NCBI RefSeq assembly: GCF_900103715.1
Contig: NZ_FNHL01000001.1
Span: 372,001 to 436,000 of the forward strand
DNA length: 64,000 nt
From: Halogranum gelatinilyticum
Lineage (GTDB): Archaea; Halobacteriota; Halobacteria; Halobacteriales; Haloferacaceae
Reading direction: 5' to 3'
In this document: one piece after another, positions 52,387-62,103 of the stretch
How positions within the stretch are numbered: position 1 is the stretch's first letter
Layout of the letters: each line of letters begins with the position of its first letter
Notes under the pieces: model-generated
What the model was told of the DNA's origin: nothing
Seen by the model: the letters and a program-made list of their open reading frames with translations, nothing else
Database searches by the model: none
Made by a program: the position numbers and the translations under genes

Positions 52387-54686
52387 CCGACCGCGAGGAA
52401 GCCACGGACCGGCCGACCATCCGGGCACTCGACCAGACGACGATCCAGCGCATCGCCGCGGGCGAGGTGGTCGAACGCCCCGCCAGCGTCGTCAAGGAAC
52501 TCGTCGAGAACAGTCTCGACGCCGACGCCTCGCGCGTCTCGGTCGCCGTCCACAACGGCGGCAAGGACGGCGTCCGCGTCCGCGACGACGGCGTCGGCAT
52601 GACCGCCGAGGAACTCGAACTCGCCGTCCAAGAGCACACGACGAGCAAGATCTCCGACATCGACGACCTCGAAACCGGCGTCGGGACGCTCGGCTTCCGC
52701 GGCGAAGCACTTCACACCATCAGTGCCGTCTCGCGGACGACCATCCGCTCGAAACCCCGCGACGTCGCCAGCGCGGGTGCGGAAGTCACCGTCGAGGGCG
52801 GCGACGTCGGCGAGGTCCGACCGGCGGGCTGTCCGGCGGGGACGACCATCGAGGTCGAGGACCTGTTTTTCAATACGCCTGCTCGCAAGAAGTTCCTCAA
52901 GACGGACGCGACGGAGTTCGACCACGTCAACACCGTCGTCACGCAGTACGCACTGGCGAACCCGGACGTCGCCGTCTCGCTCGAACACAACGACCGCGAG
53001 GTCTTCGCCACCGAGGGCCAGGGCAGTCTCGAATCGACGGTCCTGTCGGTCTACGGCCGCGAGGTCGCCGAGGCGATGACGCCCGTCGACGCCGACCCCG
53101 ATAGCGACGCCGTCGCGGCCGTGTCGGGGCTCGTGAGCCACCCCGAGACGACGCGGTCGGGGCGAGAGTATCTCTCGACGTTCGTCAACGGCCGGTACGT
53201 CACCGCTGGCGTCCTCCGAGAGGCCGTCCTCGACGCCTACGGCGGCCAACTCGCCCCCGACCGCTACCCCTTCGCGGTGCTCTTCTTGGACGTTCCTCCC
53301 AATTCGGTCGACGTCAACGTTCACCCGCGAAAAATGGAGGTCCGTTTTGACGACGAATCCGGCGTGAAGGCGGCCGTCGAGTCGGCCGTCGAATCCGCGC
53401 TCTTGGAAGGCGGGCTGGTCCGGTCGTCGGCCCCGCGGGGGCGGTCTGCGCCCGACGAGACCGCGGTCGCGCCGGAGCGATCCGAAGAGTCGGAGCCGTC
53501 GCCAGCGACGGACACCGAGCGACCCGTCGGTGACGACGGTGTCGAATCGTCCGGTGATACGGCGGCGACGGGCGGTACTGACACCCACACCACTGATACT
53601 GCCGATACTACCGAGACTGCCAATACCGCCGACACTGCCGACACCGCGGCCACGGAGACCAGCACGGAGCCAGTCACCAGCGGGGAGCGTGAACCGGCCA
53701 CGTCGGGCGGTGCAGCGGTGCGGGACCACGCAGACGACGGCGACGGGGACGCGTGGGTCGTCGACAACGCCCGCTCGGCCGAGTCGTCGTCAGCAGCGAG
53801 CCAGACCGAGGGCGACACCGACGTGACACCGGACTTCGGTGCGGCCACCGACGAGTGGGAGTTCCCCGAGCAGCACGAACGCGAGGACGACCCGGACGGC
53901 ACGCGTCCCTCGCCCCGGTCGTGGCAGGCGTCCGAACAGCGTTCGCTCGGCGACGACGCTTCGGACGACGAAAGCGGTACGACGGACGCGACGCCCGAGT
54001 TCAGCGTCGCCGGGCCGACCAGCCAGCGCGCCCTCGACGGCGAGGAGGCCACTGTCGGCGGCGACTACGACAGTCTCCCCTCGCTGCGGGTGCTCGGCCA
54101 ACTGTTCGACACCTACCTCGTCGCCGAGACGAGCAGTGGGCTCGTCCTCATCGACCAGCACGCCGCCGACGAGCGGGTGAACTACGAACGCCTCCAACGG
54201 GAGTTCCGCGACGGCGCGTCGGCGCAGGGGCTGGCCGACCCGGTCTCGCTCGAACTCACGGCGCGGGAGGCCGCGCTCTTCGAGGAGTACGCCGAGGCAC
54301 TCGCCGAACTCGGCTTCGACGCCGAGCGGGTCGACGACCGGACGGTCGCGGTCCGCTCGGTGCCCGCGGTCTTCGACGCCACGCTGGACCCCGAACTCCT
54401 GCGGGACGCGCTGACGGCGTTCGTCACGGAGGAAGGCGGACAGAAGACCGTCGACGCCGTCGCCGACGACCTGCTCGCGGACCTCGCCTGTTACCCCTCC
54501 ATCACGGGCAACACGTCGCTGACGGAGGGGTCCGTCGTCGACCTCCTCGAAGCGCTCGACGCCTGCGAGAACCCCTACGCCTGCCCGCACGGCCGTCCCG
54601 TCATCATCGAGTTCGACCGCGGCGAGATCGAAGACCGCTTCGAGCGCGACTATCCGGGCCACGCCGGGCGGCGTCGCGAGGAGTAA
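52383..54686 (+). CDS. mutL: DNA mismatch repair protein MutL with endonuclease motif
   Basis: GHKL ATPase and nicking subunit, 767 residues. The N-terminal ATP site shows Glu42 and Asn43, DDGVGM at 68-73 and GFRGEAL at 104-110. An unusually long linker (about 340-560) is acidic and includes T-D-T-A-D-T-type repeats, encoded by 9-12-base repeated DNA at about 53594-53650. The C-terminal dimer domain has [12 protein letters not shown] at 591-602 (the DQHA-x2-E-x4-E endonuclease site) and CPHGRP at 734-739. Therefore MutL can nick without MutH. It overlaps the second NUDIX gene by four bases. Confidence 0.93.
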   Translation: MTDREEATDRPTIRALDQTTIQRIAAGEVVERPASVVKELVENSLDADASRVSVAVHNGGKDGVRVRDDGVGMTAEELELAVQEHTTSKISDIDDLETGVGTLGFRGEALHTISAVSRTTIRSKPRDVASAGAEVTVEGGDVGEVRPAGCPAGTTIEVEDLFFNTPARKKFLKTDATEFDHVNTVVTQYALANPDVAVSLEHNDREVFATEGQGSLESTVLSVYGREVAEAMTPVDADPDSDAVAAVSGLVSHPETTRSGREYLSTFVNGRYVTAGVLREAVLDAYGGQLAPDRYPFAVLFLDVPPNSVDVNVHPRKMEVRFDDESGVKAAVESAVESALLEGGLVRSSAPRGRSAPDETAVAPERSEESEPSPATDTERPVGDDGVESSGDTAATGGTDTHTTDTADTTETANTADTADTAATETSTEPVTSGEREPATSGGAAVRDHADDGDGDAWVVDNARSAESSSAASQTEGDTDVTPDFGAATDEWEFPEQHEREDDPDGTRPSPRSWQASEQRSLGDDASDDESGTTDATPEFSVAGPTSQRALDGEEATVGGDYDSLPSLRVLGQLFDTYLVAETSSGLVLIDQHAADERVNYERLQREFRDGASAQGLADPVSLELTAREAALFEEYAEALAELGFDAERVDDRTVAVRSVPAVFDATLDPELLRDALTAFVTEEGGQKTVDAVADDLLADLACYPSITGNTSLTEGSVVDLLEALDACENPYACPHGRPVIIEFDRGEIEDRFERDYPGHAGRRREE

Positions 54687-54714
54687 CCGCCGCGGCTCCG
54701 CCGAACGACTGGGA

Positions 54715-54721
54715 CTTATTA
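54715..54721 (+). promoter_or_regulatory. kdgK TATA box
   Basis: cttatta at 54715-54721 lies 24-30 bases before ATG 54745. It fits leaderless transcription of the KDG kinase gene. Confidence 0.55.
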
Positions 54722-54744
54722 GCTCCCCTCCCGACCCCCCGCGT

Positions 54745-55704
54745 ATGACAGATATCGTCACCTTCGGAGAGACGATGCTTCGCCTGTCGCCGCCCCGCGG
54801 CGACCGACTGGAGCGCGCCCGCGAGTTTGACGTGCAGGCCGGCGGCGCGGAGAGCAACGTCGCCGTCGCGGCCTCGAACCTCGGCTGTGAGACGACGTGG
54901 CTGTCGAAGCTGCCGGACTCGTCGCTCGGCCGTCGGGTCACATCGGAACTAGAGAGCTACGGCATCGACGCCGCCGTCGCGTGGGACGAACGCCCCGAGA
55001 GCCGCGTCGGCACCTACTATCTCGAATACGGTGGCTCGCCCCGGGGCACCAACGTCGTCTACGACCGCGCGGACGCCGCCATCACGACCGCGACGGCCGA
55101 GGAACTCCCGACCGACGCCATCGCCGACGCCGAGGTGTTCTACACGAGCGGCATCACGCCCGCGCTCTCCGAGACGGCCGCCGAGACGACGAAGACGCTG
55201 CTGCACCACGCCCAGGCGAACGGGACGGAGACGGCGTTCGACCTGAACTACCGGACGAAGCTCTGGTCGCCCGCCGAGGCCGCCGCGGGCTACCGCGAGC
55301 TGTTCCCCTACGTCGACGTGCTCGTCGCCCCCATCAGCGACGTCCGGACCTGCCTCGACCTCGACGGCGACGCCGTCGAAGTCGCCAACCATCTTGCCTC
55401 GACGTACGACTTCGATACGGTCGTCGTCACCCGCGGCGACAGCGGCTCGCTCGCGCTCCACGACGGCGAGGTCGCCGAACAGGGCGTCTTCGAGGCTGAC
55501 ACCTTCGACGCCATCGGCACCGGCGACGCCTTCGTCGGCGGCTTCCTCGCCCAGCGCGTCGCGGGCGCAGACCTCAAGGACTGTCTGGCCTACGGCGCGG
55601 CCACCGCGTCGCTCAAGCGGACCATCGGCGGCGACGTGGCACTCGTCACGCGCGAGGAAGTCGAGCGAGTCGTCACCGACGAGGGCGACGCCATCTCGCG
55701 GTAG
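54745..55704 (+). CDS. kdgK: 2-keto-3-deoxygluconate kinase (PfkB family)
   Basis: PfkB/ribokinase-family sugar kinase of 319 residues. [18 protein letters not shown] near the C-terminus holds the anion hole and catalytic Asp of the family (GTGDAF). [19 protein letters not shown] near the start is the sugar-binding G-G motif. The fit is best to KDG kinases of the semi-phosphorylative Entner-Doudoroff pathway used by haloarchaea. Fructokinase specificity is the main alternative. Neighbouring genes are not sugar-related. Confidence 0.78.
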   Translation: MTDIVTFGETMLRLSPPRGDRLERAREFDVQAGGAESNVAVAASNLGCETTWLSKLPDSSLGRRVTSELESYGIDAAVAWDERPESRVGTYYLEYGGSPRGTNVVYDRADAAITTATAEELPTDAIADAEVFYTSGITPALSETAAETTKTLLHHAQANGTETAFDLNYRTKLWSPAEAAAGYRELFPYVDVLVAPISDVRTCLDLDGDAVEVANHLASTYDFDTVVVTRGDSGSLALHDGEVAEQGVFEADTFDAIGTGDAFVGGFLAQRVAGADLKDCLAYGAATASLKRTIGGDVALVTREEVERVVTDEGDAISR

Positions 55705-55821
55705 TCGGCCCGACGCGACCACGGTCCCTCACCAAGAAACCCCGCAGCGTCTTCCGGTTTTCTGTGCCCTCGACGCCCACCCGACACAACACCTAATCCG
55801 CTCGGCTCCGAGGCTCCGACA

Positions 55822-57255
55822 ATGCACGTCGTCATCATCGGTGCCTACGGGAGCGCGGGCGTCGCCGTCGCCGAGTCGCTCACCGACCACGTCGGTCGCG
55901 AGATCGACCGGCTGACCCTCGTCGACAACGGCGAGCCCGGCGGCGGGCTCTGTATTCTCAAAGGCTGTATGCCCTCGAAAGAGGTCCTCTCGGCGGCGGC
56001 CCACCGGTATCAGGCCCGCCACGACCACCGGCTGGACGGCGAGCCACCCACGATCGACCTCGAAGCGACGGTGGCGACGAAAGACGACCACGTCCTCGGC
56101 TTCGCCGAACACCGCCGGGCGGCCGTCCACCGGATGGCGGAGACGGAGGGCGTCGAGTTCCTCCACGGAACGGCAACGTTCGTCGACGACCACACCGTCC
56201 GCGTGCGCGACATCGACGGCGAGGCGGGCGAGCGGGAACTCGACGCCGACTACGTCGTCGTCGCCACCGGCTCGTCCGTCCACGTCCCCGACTTGCCCGG
56301 CATCGACGACGTCGACTACATGACGAGCGCGGACGTGCTCGACGCGACCGAGTTGCCCGACTCGGGCGTCGTGATGGGCTTCGGCTACGTCGGCATGGAA
56401 CTCGTCCCCTACCTGAAAGAGGCGGGCGTGTCTGATCTCACTGTCATCGAACACGACGACCGGCCGCTGGACGAGGCCGACCCTGCCTTCGGTGACGAGG
56501 CACTCGCCATCTACCGCGAGGAGTTCGGCGTCGAGATTCTGACCAACGCCGCCGAGCAGTCGGTCGAGGAGATGGACGACGGCGGCGTCCGGCTCCGCGT
56601 CGAGAAAGACGGCGAGCGCGAGGTCGTCGAGGCCGAGCAGCTCTTTCTCTTCACCGGCCGCCGTCCCACCGTCGACGGACTCGGGCTGGAGAACACGCCG
56701 CTGTCGGTCGGAGCGGACTGGGTCGACGACACGATGCAGGCTAGAGATGCGGAGACCGTCTTCGTCGTCGGCGACGTCAACGGCAAGGAACCCATCCTGC
56801 ACGTCGCAAAGGAGCAGGGCTATCTCGCCGCCGACAACCTGCTGGCCCACGCTCGGGGCGACGCGTCCGAGATGGTCGACTACGAGAACGTCCACCACCA
56901 CGTCGTCTTCTCGGCGGCGTCGGTCTACCCCTACGCCCGCGTCGGCCACTCGCGGGCCTCCGCCGAGGCGGCGGGGCTGGACTTCGTCGCCGTCTCCCGC
57001 GACGCCAGCGACGATGGCGTGTTCAAGACGAAGGCGACGCCGCGGGGGCGGGCGACGCTCGTCGTCGACGCCGACGACGGTACGGTGTTGGGGTATCAGG
57101 GGCTGCACTACCACGCCGACGTGATGGCCAAGACGATGCAGGTCGCCGTGGAGCTGGGGCTGGACGTCCACGAGCTGCCCGACCGGGCGTACCATCCGAC
57201 GACACCGGAGATCCTGGATGGTTTGTTCCGGGCGGCGGCAGAACTCACCCGGTAG
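55822..57255 (+). CDS. FAD-dependent disulfide oxidoreductase, Lpd/MerA-like
   Basis: A class I pyridine nucleotide-disulfide oxidoreductase of 477 residues. GGLCILKGCMPSKEVL carries the redox pair C44-x4-C49. FGYVGMELVPYLKEAG holds the NAD-site GxGxxE-type motif. YHPTTPE near the end carries the His-Glu dyad. The N-terminal FAD motif reads VVIIGAYGSAGVAVAESL, GxxGxxG rather than the usual GxGxxG. Close relatives are haloarchaeal mercuric-reductase-like or Lpd paralogues. There is no lipoate or pyruvate dehydrogenase gene near, and the substrate is unknown. Confidence 0.75.
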   Translation: MHVVIIGAYGSAGVAVAESLTDHVGREIDRLTLVDNGEPGGGLCILKGCMPSKEVLSAAAHRYQARHDHRLDGEPPTIDLEATVATKDDHVLGFAEHRRAAVHRMAETEGVEFLHGTATFVDDHTVRVRDIDGEAGERELDADYVVVATGSSVHVPDLPGIDDVDYMTSADVLDATELPDSGVVMGFGYVGMELVPYLKEAGVSDLTVIEHDDRPLDEADPAFGDEALAIYREEFGVEILTNAAEQSVEEMDDGGVRLRVEKDGEREVVEAEQLFLFTGRRPTVDGLGLENTPLSVGADWVDDTMQARDAETVFVVGDVNGKEPILHVAKEQGYLAADNLLAHARGDASEMVDYENVHHHVVFSAASVYPYARVGHSRASAEAAGLDFVAVSRDASDDGVFKTKATPRGRATLVVDADDGTVLGYQGLHYHADVMAKTMQVAVELGLDVHELPDRAYHPTTPEILDGLFRAAAELTR

Positions 57256-57294
57256 GGGAAAACACCGTTGTCGACCGGGGGCGTAGAGGGGGCT

Positions 57295-57828
57295 ATGTTG
57301 GAGACGCTGCTCGGTGACGAGGTCCATCCCTCGGGTAAGTATATCGCCGAAGTCATCTACGGCGCGAACGACGGCATCGTGACGACCTTCGCGGTCGTCG
57401 CCGGTGTCGCGGGCGCGGCACTCGACCCCACCATCGTCCTCATCCTCGGGGCGGCAAACCTCTTTGCGGACGGCTTCTCGATGGGGATGAGCAACTTCCT
57501 CAGCCGACGGTCGGAGGCCGACTACGAGGCCGCACGTGGCAACGAGGTCGACCACGACGGCAAGACGCCGGGGCGGACCGCACTCGTCACCTTCCTCGCG
57601 TTCGTCGTCGCCGGGGCACTCCCGCTCGTCCCCTACGTCCTCGTCATCGAACCGCTGTTTCGCGTCTCGATCCTCTTTACCGGCATCGCCTTCTTCGTCG
57701 TCGGCGCGAGCCGGAGTTTCGTCACGCGGCGTAGCTGGGTCGTCAACGGCGGCGAGATGTTCGCCGTCGGGATGCTCGCGGCGACCGTCGCGTTCGTCGT
57801 CGGCACGTTGTTGAAGGGAATCGCGTGA
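57295..57828 (+). CDS. VIT1/CCC1-family transporter
   Basis: A 177-residue membrane protein with five predicted helices. [20 protein letters not shown] then [15 protein letters not shown], and [20 protein letters not shown] are the CCC1/VIT1 signatures, with Asp and Met that bind iron or manganese in plant and yeast vacuolar members. An iron or manganese exporter is the likely role. The Shine-Dalgarno-like run gaggggg ends two bases before ATG 57295. The gene follows the flavin enzyme by 39 bases and may be co-transcribed with it. Confidence 0.8.
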   Translation: MLETLLGDEVHPSGKYIAEVIYGANDGIVTTFAVVAGVAGAALDPTIVLILGAANLFADGFSMGMSNFLSRRSEADYEAARGNEVDHDGKTPGRTALVTFLAFVVAGALPLVPYVLVIEPLFRVSILFTGIAFFVVGASRSFVTRRSWVVNGGEMFAVGMLAATVAFVVGTLLKGIA

Positions 57829-57896
57829 GCGACGCTCCCAGCCCATCGCCCGTCGTTCGGCGCAAACAGCATGATGGATGAGCGCGTAGTTCCCCC

Positions 57897-58778
57897 ATGA
57901 CCCGCTCTTTCGACACGCTCGTCCTCGCCACCGACGGTAGCGATGGCGCGACGCTCGCGGCCGACCACGCCGTCTCCCTCGCGGGGGCATTCGATGCGAC
58001 GCTCCACGTCCTCGGCGTCGTCCCGCCGTACGAAGGCCCGGATAACGGAGAGACGCGCGACCACGTCCACTCGTCGCGACGCCGCCGCGCCGAGGCGTTC
58101 GTCGAGACGGTCGCCAACCGCGCTCGCGGCCGCGGTGTCGACGTGGTGAGTGCCGTCGGCTCGGGCGTCGTCCACCGCACGGTTCTCGACTACGCGGAGA
58201 GCAACGATGCCGACCTCGTGCTCGTCGGCAGCCACGGTCGGAGCGGGCTGGCCGAGACGCTGTTCGGCAGTACGGCCGCCCGCGTCGTCACGGGCGCGAC
58301 CGCGCCGGTTCTCGTGGCCGGGGGTCCGCGGACGAAACAGCCCGACTACGAGACGATTCTGCTGCCGACCGACGGCAGTACGGGTGCGGACGCGGCCGTC
58401 CGCCACGCCGAGGCGTTGGCGACGGCGTTCGACGCGACGGTCCACGTCCTCTACGTCGTCGACGTGAGCGTGTTCGACCCCGACGTCGTGGTGGACCTCA
58501 TCGGCGGCTACGAACGGATGGGCGCGCGGGTCACGAGCGAGGTCGGCAGCCGCTTCGAGACCGCAGACATCGAGACGGTGACGGCGGTCCGCCGTGGCCG
58601 CCCCGCGCGGACGGTACTGGACTACGCGGCGGAAATCGACGCCGACCTCATCACGATGGGCACGCACGGTGCCAGCGGCCTGGAGTCGCTGCTGCTCGGC
58701 AGTACGACAGAGCGAGTCCTGCGGGCGGCCGAGCGGCCGGTCCTGACCGTCCACGCGCGCCCGGCGACCGTCGAGTGA
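57897..58778 (+). CDS. Tandem universal stress protein (two UspA domains)
   Basis: A 293-residue soluble protein with two UspA folds, about 1-145 and 150-293. The ATP-type motif G-x2-G-x9-G-S/T appears as GSHGRSGLAETLFGST in the first and GTHGASGLESLLLGST in the second, so both halves should bind ATP. Such proteins help survival under stress. It ends five bases before the convergent CNNM-like gene. The start is ATG 57897; two upstream ATGs are out of frame. Confidence 0.88.
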   Translation: MTRSFDTLVLATDGSDGATLAADHAVSLAGAFDATLHVLGVVPPYEGPDNGETRDHVHSSRRRRAEAFVETVANRARGRGVDVVSAVGSGVVHRTVLDYAESNDADLVLVGSHGRSGLAETLFGSTAARVVTGATAPVLVAGGPRTKQPDYETILLPTDGSTGADAAVRHAEALATAFDATVHVLYVVDVSVFDPDVVVDLIGGYERMGARVTSEVGSRFETADIETVTAVRRGRPARTVLDYAAEIDADLITMGTHGASGLESLLLGSTTERVLRAAERPVLTVHARPATVE

Positions 58779-58782
58779 GGAG

Positions 58783-60069
58783 TTACTCGCTGCCCGTGCC
58801 CGGCACGTCTTCTTCGGGCAGCCGCTTCACCCGGACGCGGCTGATACGGTTGCCCTCGGCGCCGTCGACCGTGAGCGAGACGCCCGCGACTTCGACGGTG
58901 TCGCCCACGTCGCCGATGCGGCCCAACTTGGTGTTGATGAGTCCCGCGACCGTCTCGAAGTCGCCCTCACGGGGCAGACCGACGTCGAGGAAGTCGTTGA
59001 TTTCGCCGACGGTCACCTCGCCCTTGACGAGCAGGCCGTCGGACGTCGGGCGGATGAGCCGTTCCTCGCCGACTTCGAATATCTCGCCGACGATCTCTTC
59101 GAGGATGTCCTCGATGGTGATGATGCCCTCCATCTCGCCGAACTCGTCGAGGACGATGACCATCGGGACGCGTTTCTCCTGCATCTCGGTGAGCAGGCTG
59201 TCGATCTCGCGGCTCTCGGGCACCTGGAGCGTCGGCAGGAGCACGTCGCGGAGGTCCAATCCCTCGCGGGCGGCGCGCTCGACGTCGCGGATGTCGGCGA
59301 TGCCGAGCATCCGGTCGAGAGCCTTCTCGTAGACCGGGAGGCGCGTCATGCGGTTGGCCGAGCAGATTTCGATGACCTCGTCGAGCGGGGTGTCGACGTC
59401 GACGCCGACGACGTTGACGCGGGGCACCATCACCTCGCGGGCGGTGGTCGAACTGAGGTCGAAGACGCCCTGGACCATGTCGCGCTCGGCCTCGTCGATG
59501 GCACCGACGCGCTCGCCCGTCGTCAGGAGCGACTCGATCTCCTCGCGGGTGACGTAGGGTCGCTCGATGTCCTGGCCGCCGCCGGTGACGCGGTTGATGC
59601 CACGGGAGACGATGTCGAAGAAGCCCACGATGGGATAGAGTGCTTTCTGGATAAGTTCGAGCGGGCGAGCGACTCGCAGTGCCAGGGACTCGCTGTTGGC
59701 GACCCCGTAGGACTTCGGCGAGATTTCGCCGAAGACGAGGACGAGTCCGCTCATCAAGACGGTGGAGACGACCGCGCCCGTCGTCGGGTTGAACAGTCGG
59801 GCGAGGACCGCGGTGGCGATAGAGGCCATCGCGATGTTGACGATGGTGTTACCGACGAGGATGGTCACGAGCAGCCGGTGGGGGTCCTCGCGGAGGCGAC
59901 GCAGCGGGGCGACGAGTTTCTCCGGGCCACGCTGGAACAGCGCGTTCAGCCGGTGGCGTTCCAGCGAGAAGATGGCGATCTCGCTCCCCGAGAAGAAGGC
60001 ACTGCACACGAGTAAGACGACGACAGCTCCCGCGCCGACGAGTGTCGACGCGTCAACGACCTGTACCAT
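58783..60069 (-). CDS. CNNM/CorC-type membrane protein (DUF21, CBS pair, CorC_HlyC)
   Basis: A 428-residue protein. The N-terminal DUF21 domain has four hydrophobic segments (VGAGAVVVLLVCSAFFSGSE and on). A CBS pair follows at about 205-335 (MVPRVNVVGVDVDTPLDEVI and LLPTLQVPESREIDSLLTEM), and a CorC_HlyC domain closes the protein (INDFLDVGLPREGDFETVAG). The layout matches CNNM/CorC proteins, which move Mg2+ in bacteria and animals (established). The start is ATG 60069; the frame is open to 60765 but that part is unlike the family. Convergent with the UspA gene. Confidence 0.85.
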   Translation of the reverse strand: MVQVVDASTLVGAGAVVVLLVCSAFFSGSEIAIFSLERHRLNALFQRGPEKLVAPLRRLREDPHRLLVTILVGNTIVNIAMASIATAVLARLFNPTTGAVVSTVLMSGLVLVFGEISPKSYGVANSESLALRVARPLELIQKALYPIVGFFDIVSRGINRVTGGGQDIERPYVTREEIESLLTTGERVGAIDEAERDMVQGVFDLSSTTAREVMVPRVNVVGVDVDTPLDEVIEICSANRMTRLPVYEKALDRMLGIADIRDVERAAREGLDLRDVLLPTLQVPESREIDSLLTEMQEKRVPMVIVLDEFGEMEGIITIEDILEEIVGEIFEVGEERLIRPTSDGLLVKGEVTVGEINDFLDVGLPREGDFETVAGLINTKLGRIGDVGDTVEVAGVSLTVDGAEGNRISRVRVKRLPEEDVPGTGSE

Positions 60070-60276
60070 GTTTCCCCATTCACCGACCGGGACATAGAAC
60101 CTTGGTACGCGGTGGGACAGTCCGCGTGGCAGGCGGGTGGCTGCGTCGTCGGCCCAGCCGGTCCCAGCGAGCGTATTGACTGGAGTGACTGCGCGAACGC
60201 TCGTGAGACCGACCGAGAAGTCGGGGCGACCCACGAGACCAACCGGCTTAAGAACGTTCCACCGCAACCCGAATCC

Positions 60277-60885
60277 ATGGAACTGACGACGAGCGGCCGG
60301 TTCCGCGTCCTCGACAGCCCTCGCGAGCGACCGGAACTCCTCCTCATCGACCTCGAGAGCCTCGACCCGACGTACGTCCGGACCGACGGCTACGACAGTG
60401 TTCTCGATGACATCGTCGCCGGACTGCGCCCCGGTTTCGTCGTCGAGGCGACCTTGGCGTGGACCGAGGAGGGAACCCCACGGTTCTCGTCGCTCTCGGT
60501 CGACGAGCGCACGCGAATCGAGTTCGTCGACGACGTGACGGGGCTGTTCGAGGCCGCCCGCGAGACGTGGCAGAACGCCGAGGCCGACAACGAGGGCATG
60601 AACTCCCGCGTGACGTACGACACCGACGGCGCGGCCAACGGCGTCCTCTACGTCTTCGCCGAACAGCCCGGCGCGCGCGACATCTTCGAGGAGTTCAAGA
60701 GCGGCGTCCTGCCGCTGGAGCCGCTCATCGACCGGGTAAACGAGAACAGAGACGACGACGACCAACGCGAGGTGTTCGTGATGCGCCCCGCCGACGACCC
60801 GTTCGTCGTGGTCTACATCGTCTTCGCCGCCGACGGGATGCTGGCGAACACCGTCCGCGACACGTACGACTGCCCGCGGGAGTGA
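60277..60885 (+). CDS. DUF6663-like haloarchaeal protein
   Basis: A 202-residue acidic protein without membrane segments. ELTTSGRFRVLDSPRERPEL and LLIDLESLDPTYVRTDGYDS form the N-terminal half, and VVYIVFAADGMLANTVRDTY ends it. I recall this as DUF6663. Function unknown. gcttaaga at 60246-60253 lies 24-31 bases before ATG 60277, so I prefer this start to the in-frame codon at 60112. It is divergent from the CNNM-like gene. Confidence 0.6.
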   Translation: MELTTSGRFRVLDSPRERPELLLIDLESLDPTYVRTDGYDSVLDDIVAGLRPGFVVEATLAWTEEGTPRFSSLSVDERTRIEFVDDVTGLFEAARETWQNAEADNEGMNSRVTYDTDGAANGVLYVFAEQPGARDIFEEFKSGVLPLEPLIDRVNENRDDDDQREVFVMRPADDPFVVVYIVFAADGMLANTVRDTYDCPRE

Positions 60886-61036
60886 GAGCGACCCGTTACA
60901 AAACCGGCGTCCGAGCCGTTTGCGGCCGACTTAGCCGTCGATAGCACCGAACCCAAACTGTTCAGGGCGAGGCTGTTTGGTGGCCGAGAACATCGTGTGT
61001 GTCATGCACAGCCACTGACTCACGCCTTCACAGCGT

Positions 61037-61654
61037 TCACTCCTCGACGCGCAGCTCCGGCGGCTTCCCGCTGCTTCCCAGTCGGCGCTTCCGGCTGACG
61101 TAGACGTGGACTGCCCCCGAGACGGTGAAGCTCACCGCCATGAACAGCGACCAGGTGACCTGGTCGAAGGTCGTGAAGGGAGCCACGGGCAGCAACTGCG
61201 TCGCGAGGAGCACCGACAGCCAGAACGCCCCGAGGATGAGGTAGTAGACGCTCCAGGGGATCTCGCGGCCGGGAACGATGTCGACGTAGATGTCGAAGTC
61301 GACCGCCCGCGAGGTCAACTCGACCGTCCCGCTCCGGTCGTCGAAGGAGATGATGCCCGACTTCGCCATCCGCGGGAGATGCGTCTGTTGCAGCGAGTTG
61401 TAGACGCTGCGGCGCATCTTGTGGGTGACGCCCTGTAGCTCCACGTCGTTCTCCCAGGCCGTCAGCTGTGCCGAAAGCTCCCGCAGCTCGACCGGTTCGT
61501 CGCGCTGAAAGAGGTAGTGCAGCACGTACCGCCGTCGCCGGTTACTCAGGATGTGAAACAGCTCGTCAGTCGAGAGCTCCTCGTCCCCCGAACCGTCACT
61601 CTCCGCATCCGCCGCCCCCTCCCCCGCCGCCCGTTGTTCTGTTTGGAGAGACAT
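61037..61654 (-). CDS. DUF7344-like winged-helix membrane protein (copy 2)
   Basis: A 205-residue paralogue of the gene at 20503. After a Glu/Asp-rich start, the winged helix shows LFHILSNRRRRYVLHYLFQR and SVYNSLQQTHLPRMAKSGII. PGREIPWSVYYLILG is followed by two transmembrane helices (about 135-155 and 165-185) and a basic tail. The phrase QTHLP and the PGxxIxWxxYYL run occur in both copies. A TATA-like gtttatg on the minus strand (plus 61684-61690) lies 30-36 bases upstream of ATG 61654. Regulator with a membrane anchor is the likely class. Confidence 0.7.
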   Translation of the reverse strand: MSLQTEQRAAGEGAADAESDGSGDEELSTDELFHILSNRRRRYVLHYLFQRDEPVELRELSAQLTAWENDVELQGVTHKMRRSVYNSLQQTHLPRMAKSGIISFDDRSGTVELTSRAVDFDIYVDIVPGREIPWSVYYLILGAFWLSVLLATQLLPVAPFTTFDQVTWSLFMAVSFTVSGAVHVYVSRKRRLGSSGKPPELRVEE

Positions 61655-62103
61655 TGACGTCTGAGATACAGTTCAGCAGTCAACATAAACCCGATACCAC
61701 CATTGTACGGTACTCGGTCTCGTCGAATCGTTTATCTCGTTCATCGACGGCTGGTGAAAACGGTAGTAAACCGTGTCACCTGGGCCTGAGAGCCGGTTTA
61801 ACGAGTGATTGTGCTCGTTCTGTGACCCATTACGTGAACGCATGGGGCGGATGAATACGTAGTCCGGGTTCGAGGAGGAGAACAGACACACCATCACGGT
61901 CGCTGTCTCCACAACTCTCGACTCAGAACTATGTATCTCCGACCCAGCCGCTCGACCGGACGACCGCCTTCGGACGCCGCCTCTGTCTCCCTCCCGGTTC
62001 CGATAGCCGTCTCACGATACGACGTCTCACGACGTGACTGCCGACCCGTAGGAGTGGCCATCCCGACCACGCCCTCGGGTCGAACCCGAGCCTGGAGCGA
62101 CCT
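61655..62103. other. Divergent spacer, 449 bases, mostly promoter-like sequence
   Basis: Holds the TATA box for the DUF7344 gene at 61684-61690 and several AT-rich plus-strand boxes (gtttatct near 61728, gtttaac near 61796). One small inverted repeat, aacgag/ctcgtt with an 8-base loop, lies at 61800-61819. A 58-codon frame (61931-62107) overlaps the next GTG as GTGA but codes an Arg/Pro-rich peptide of no known type. Nothing else is supported. Confidence 0.4.

Noticed and set aside
55729-57990. 753-codon minus-strand frame opposite the flavin oxidoreductase
   Set aside because: The plus strand carries intact redox motifs. The minus frame is Arg/Asp-rich with no domain.
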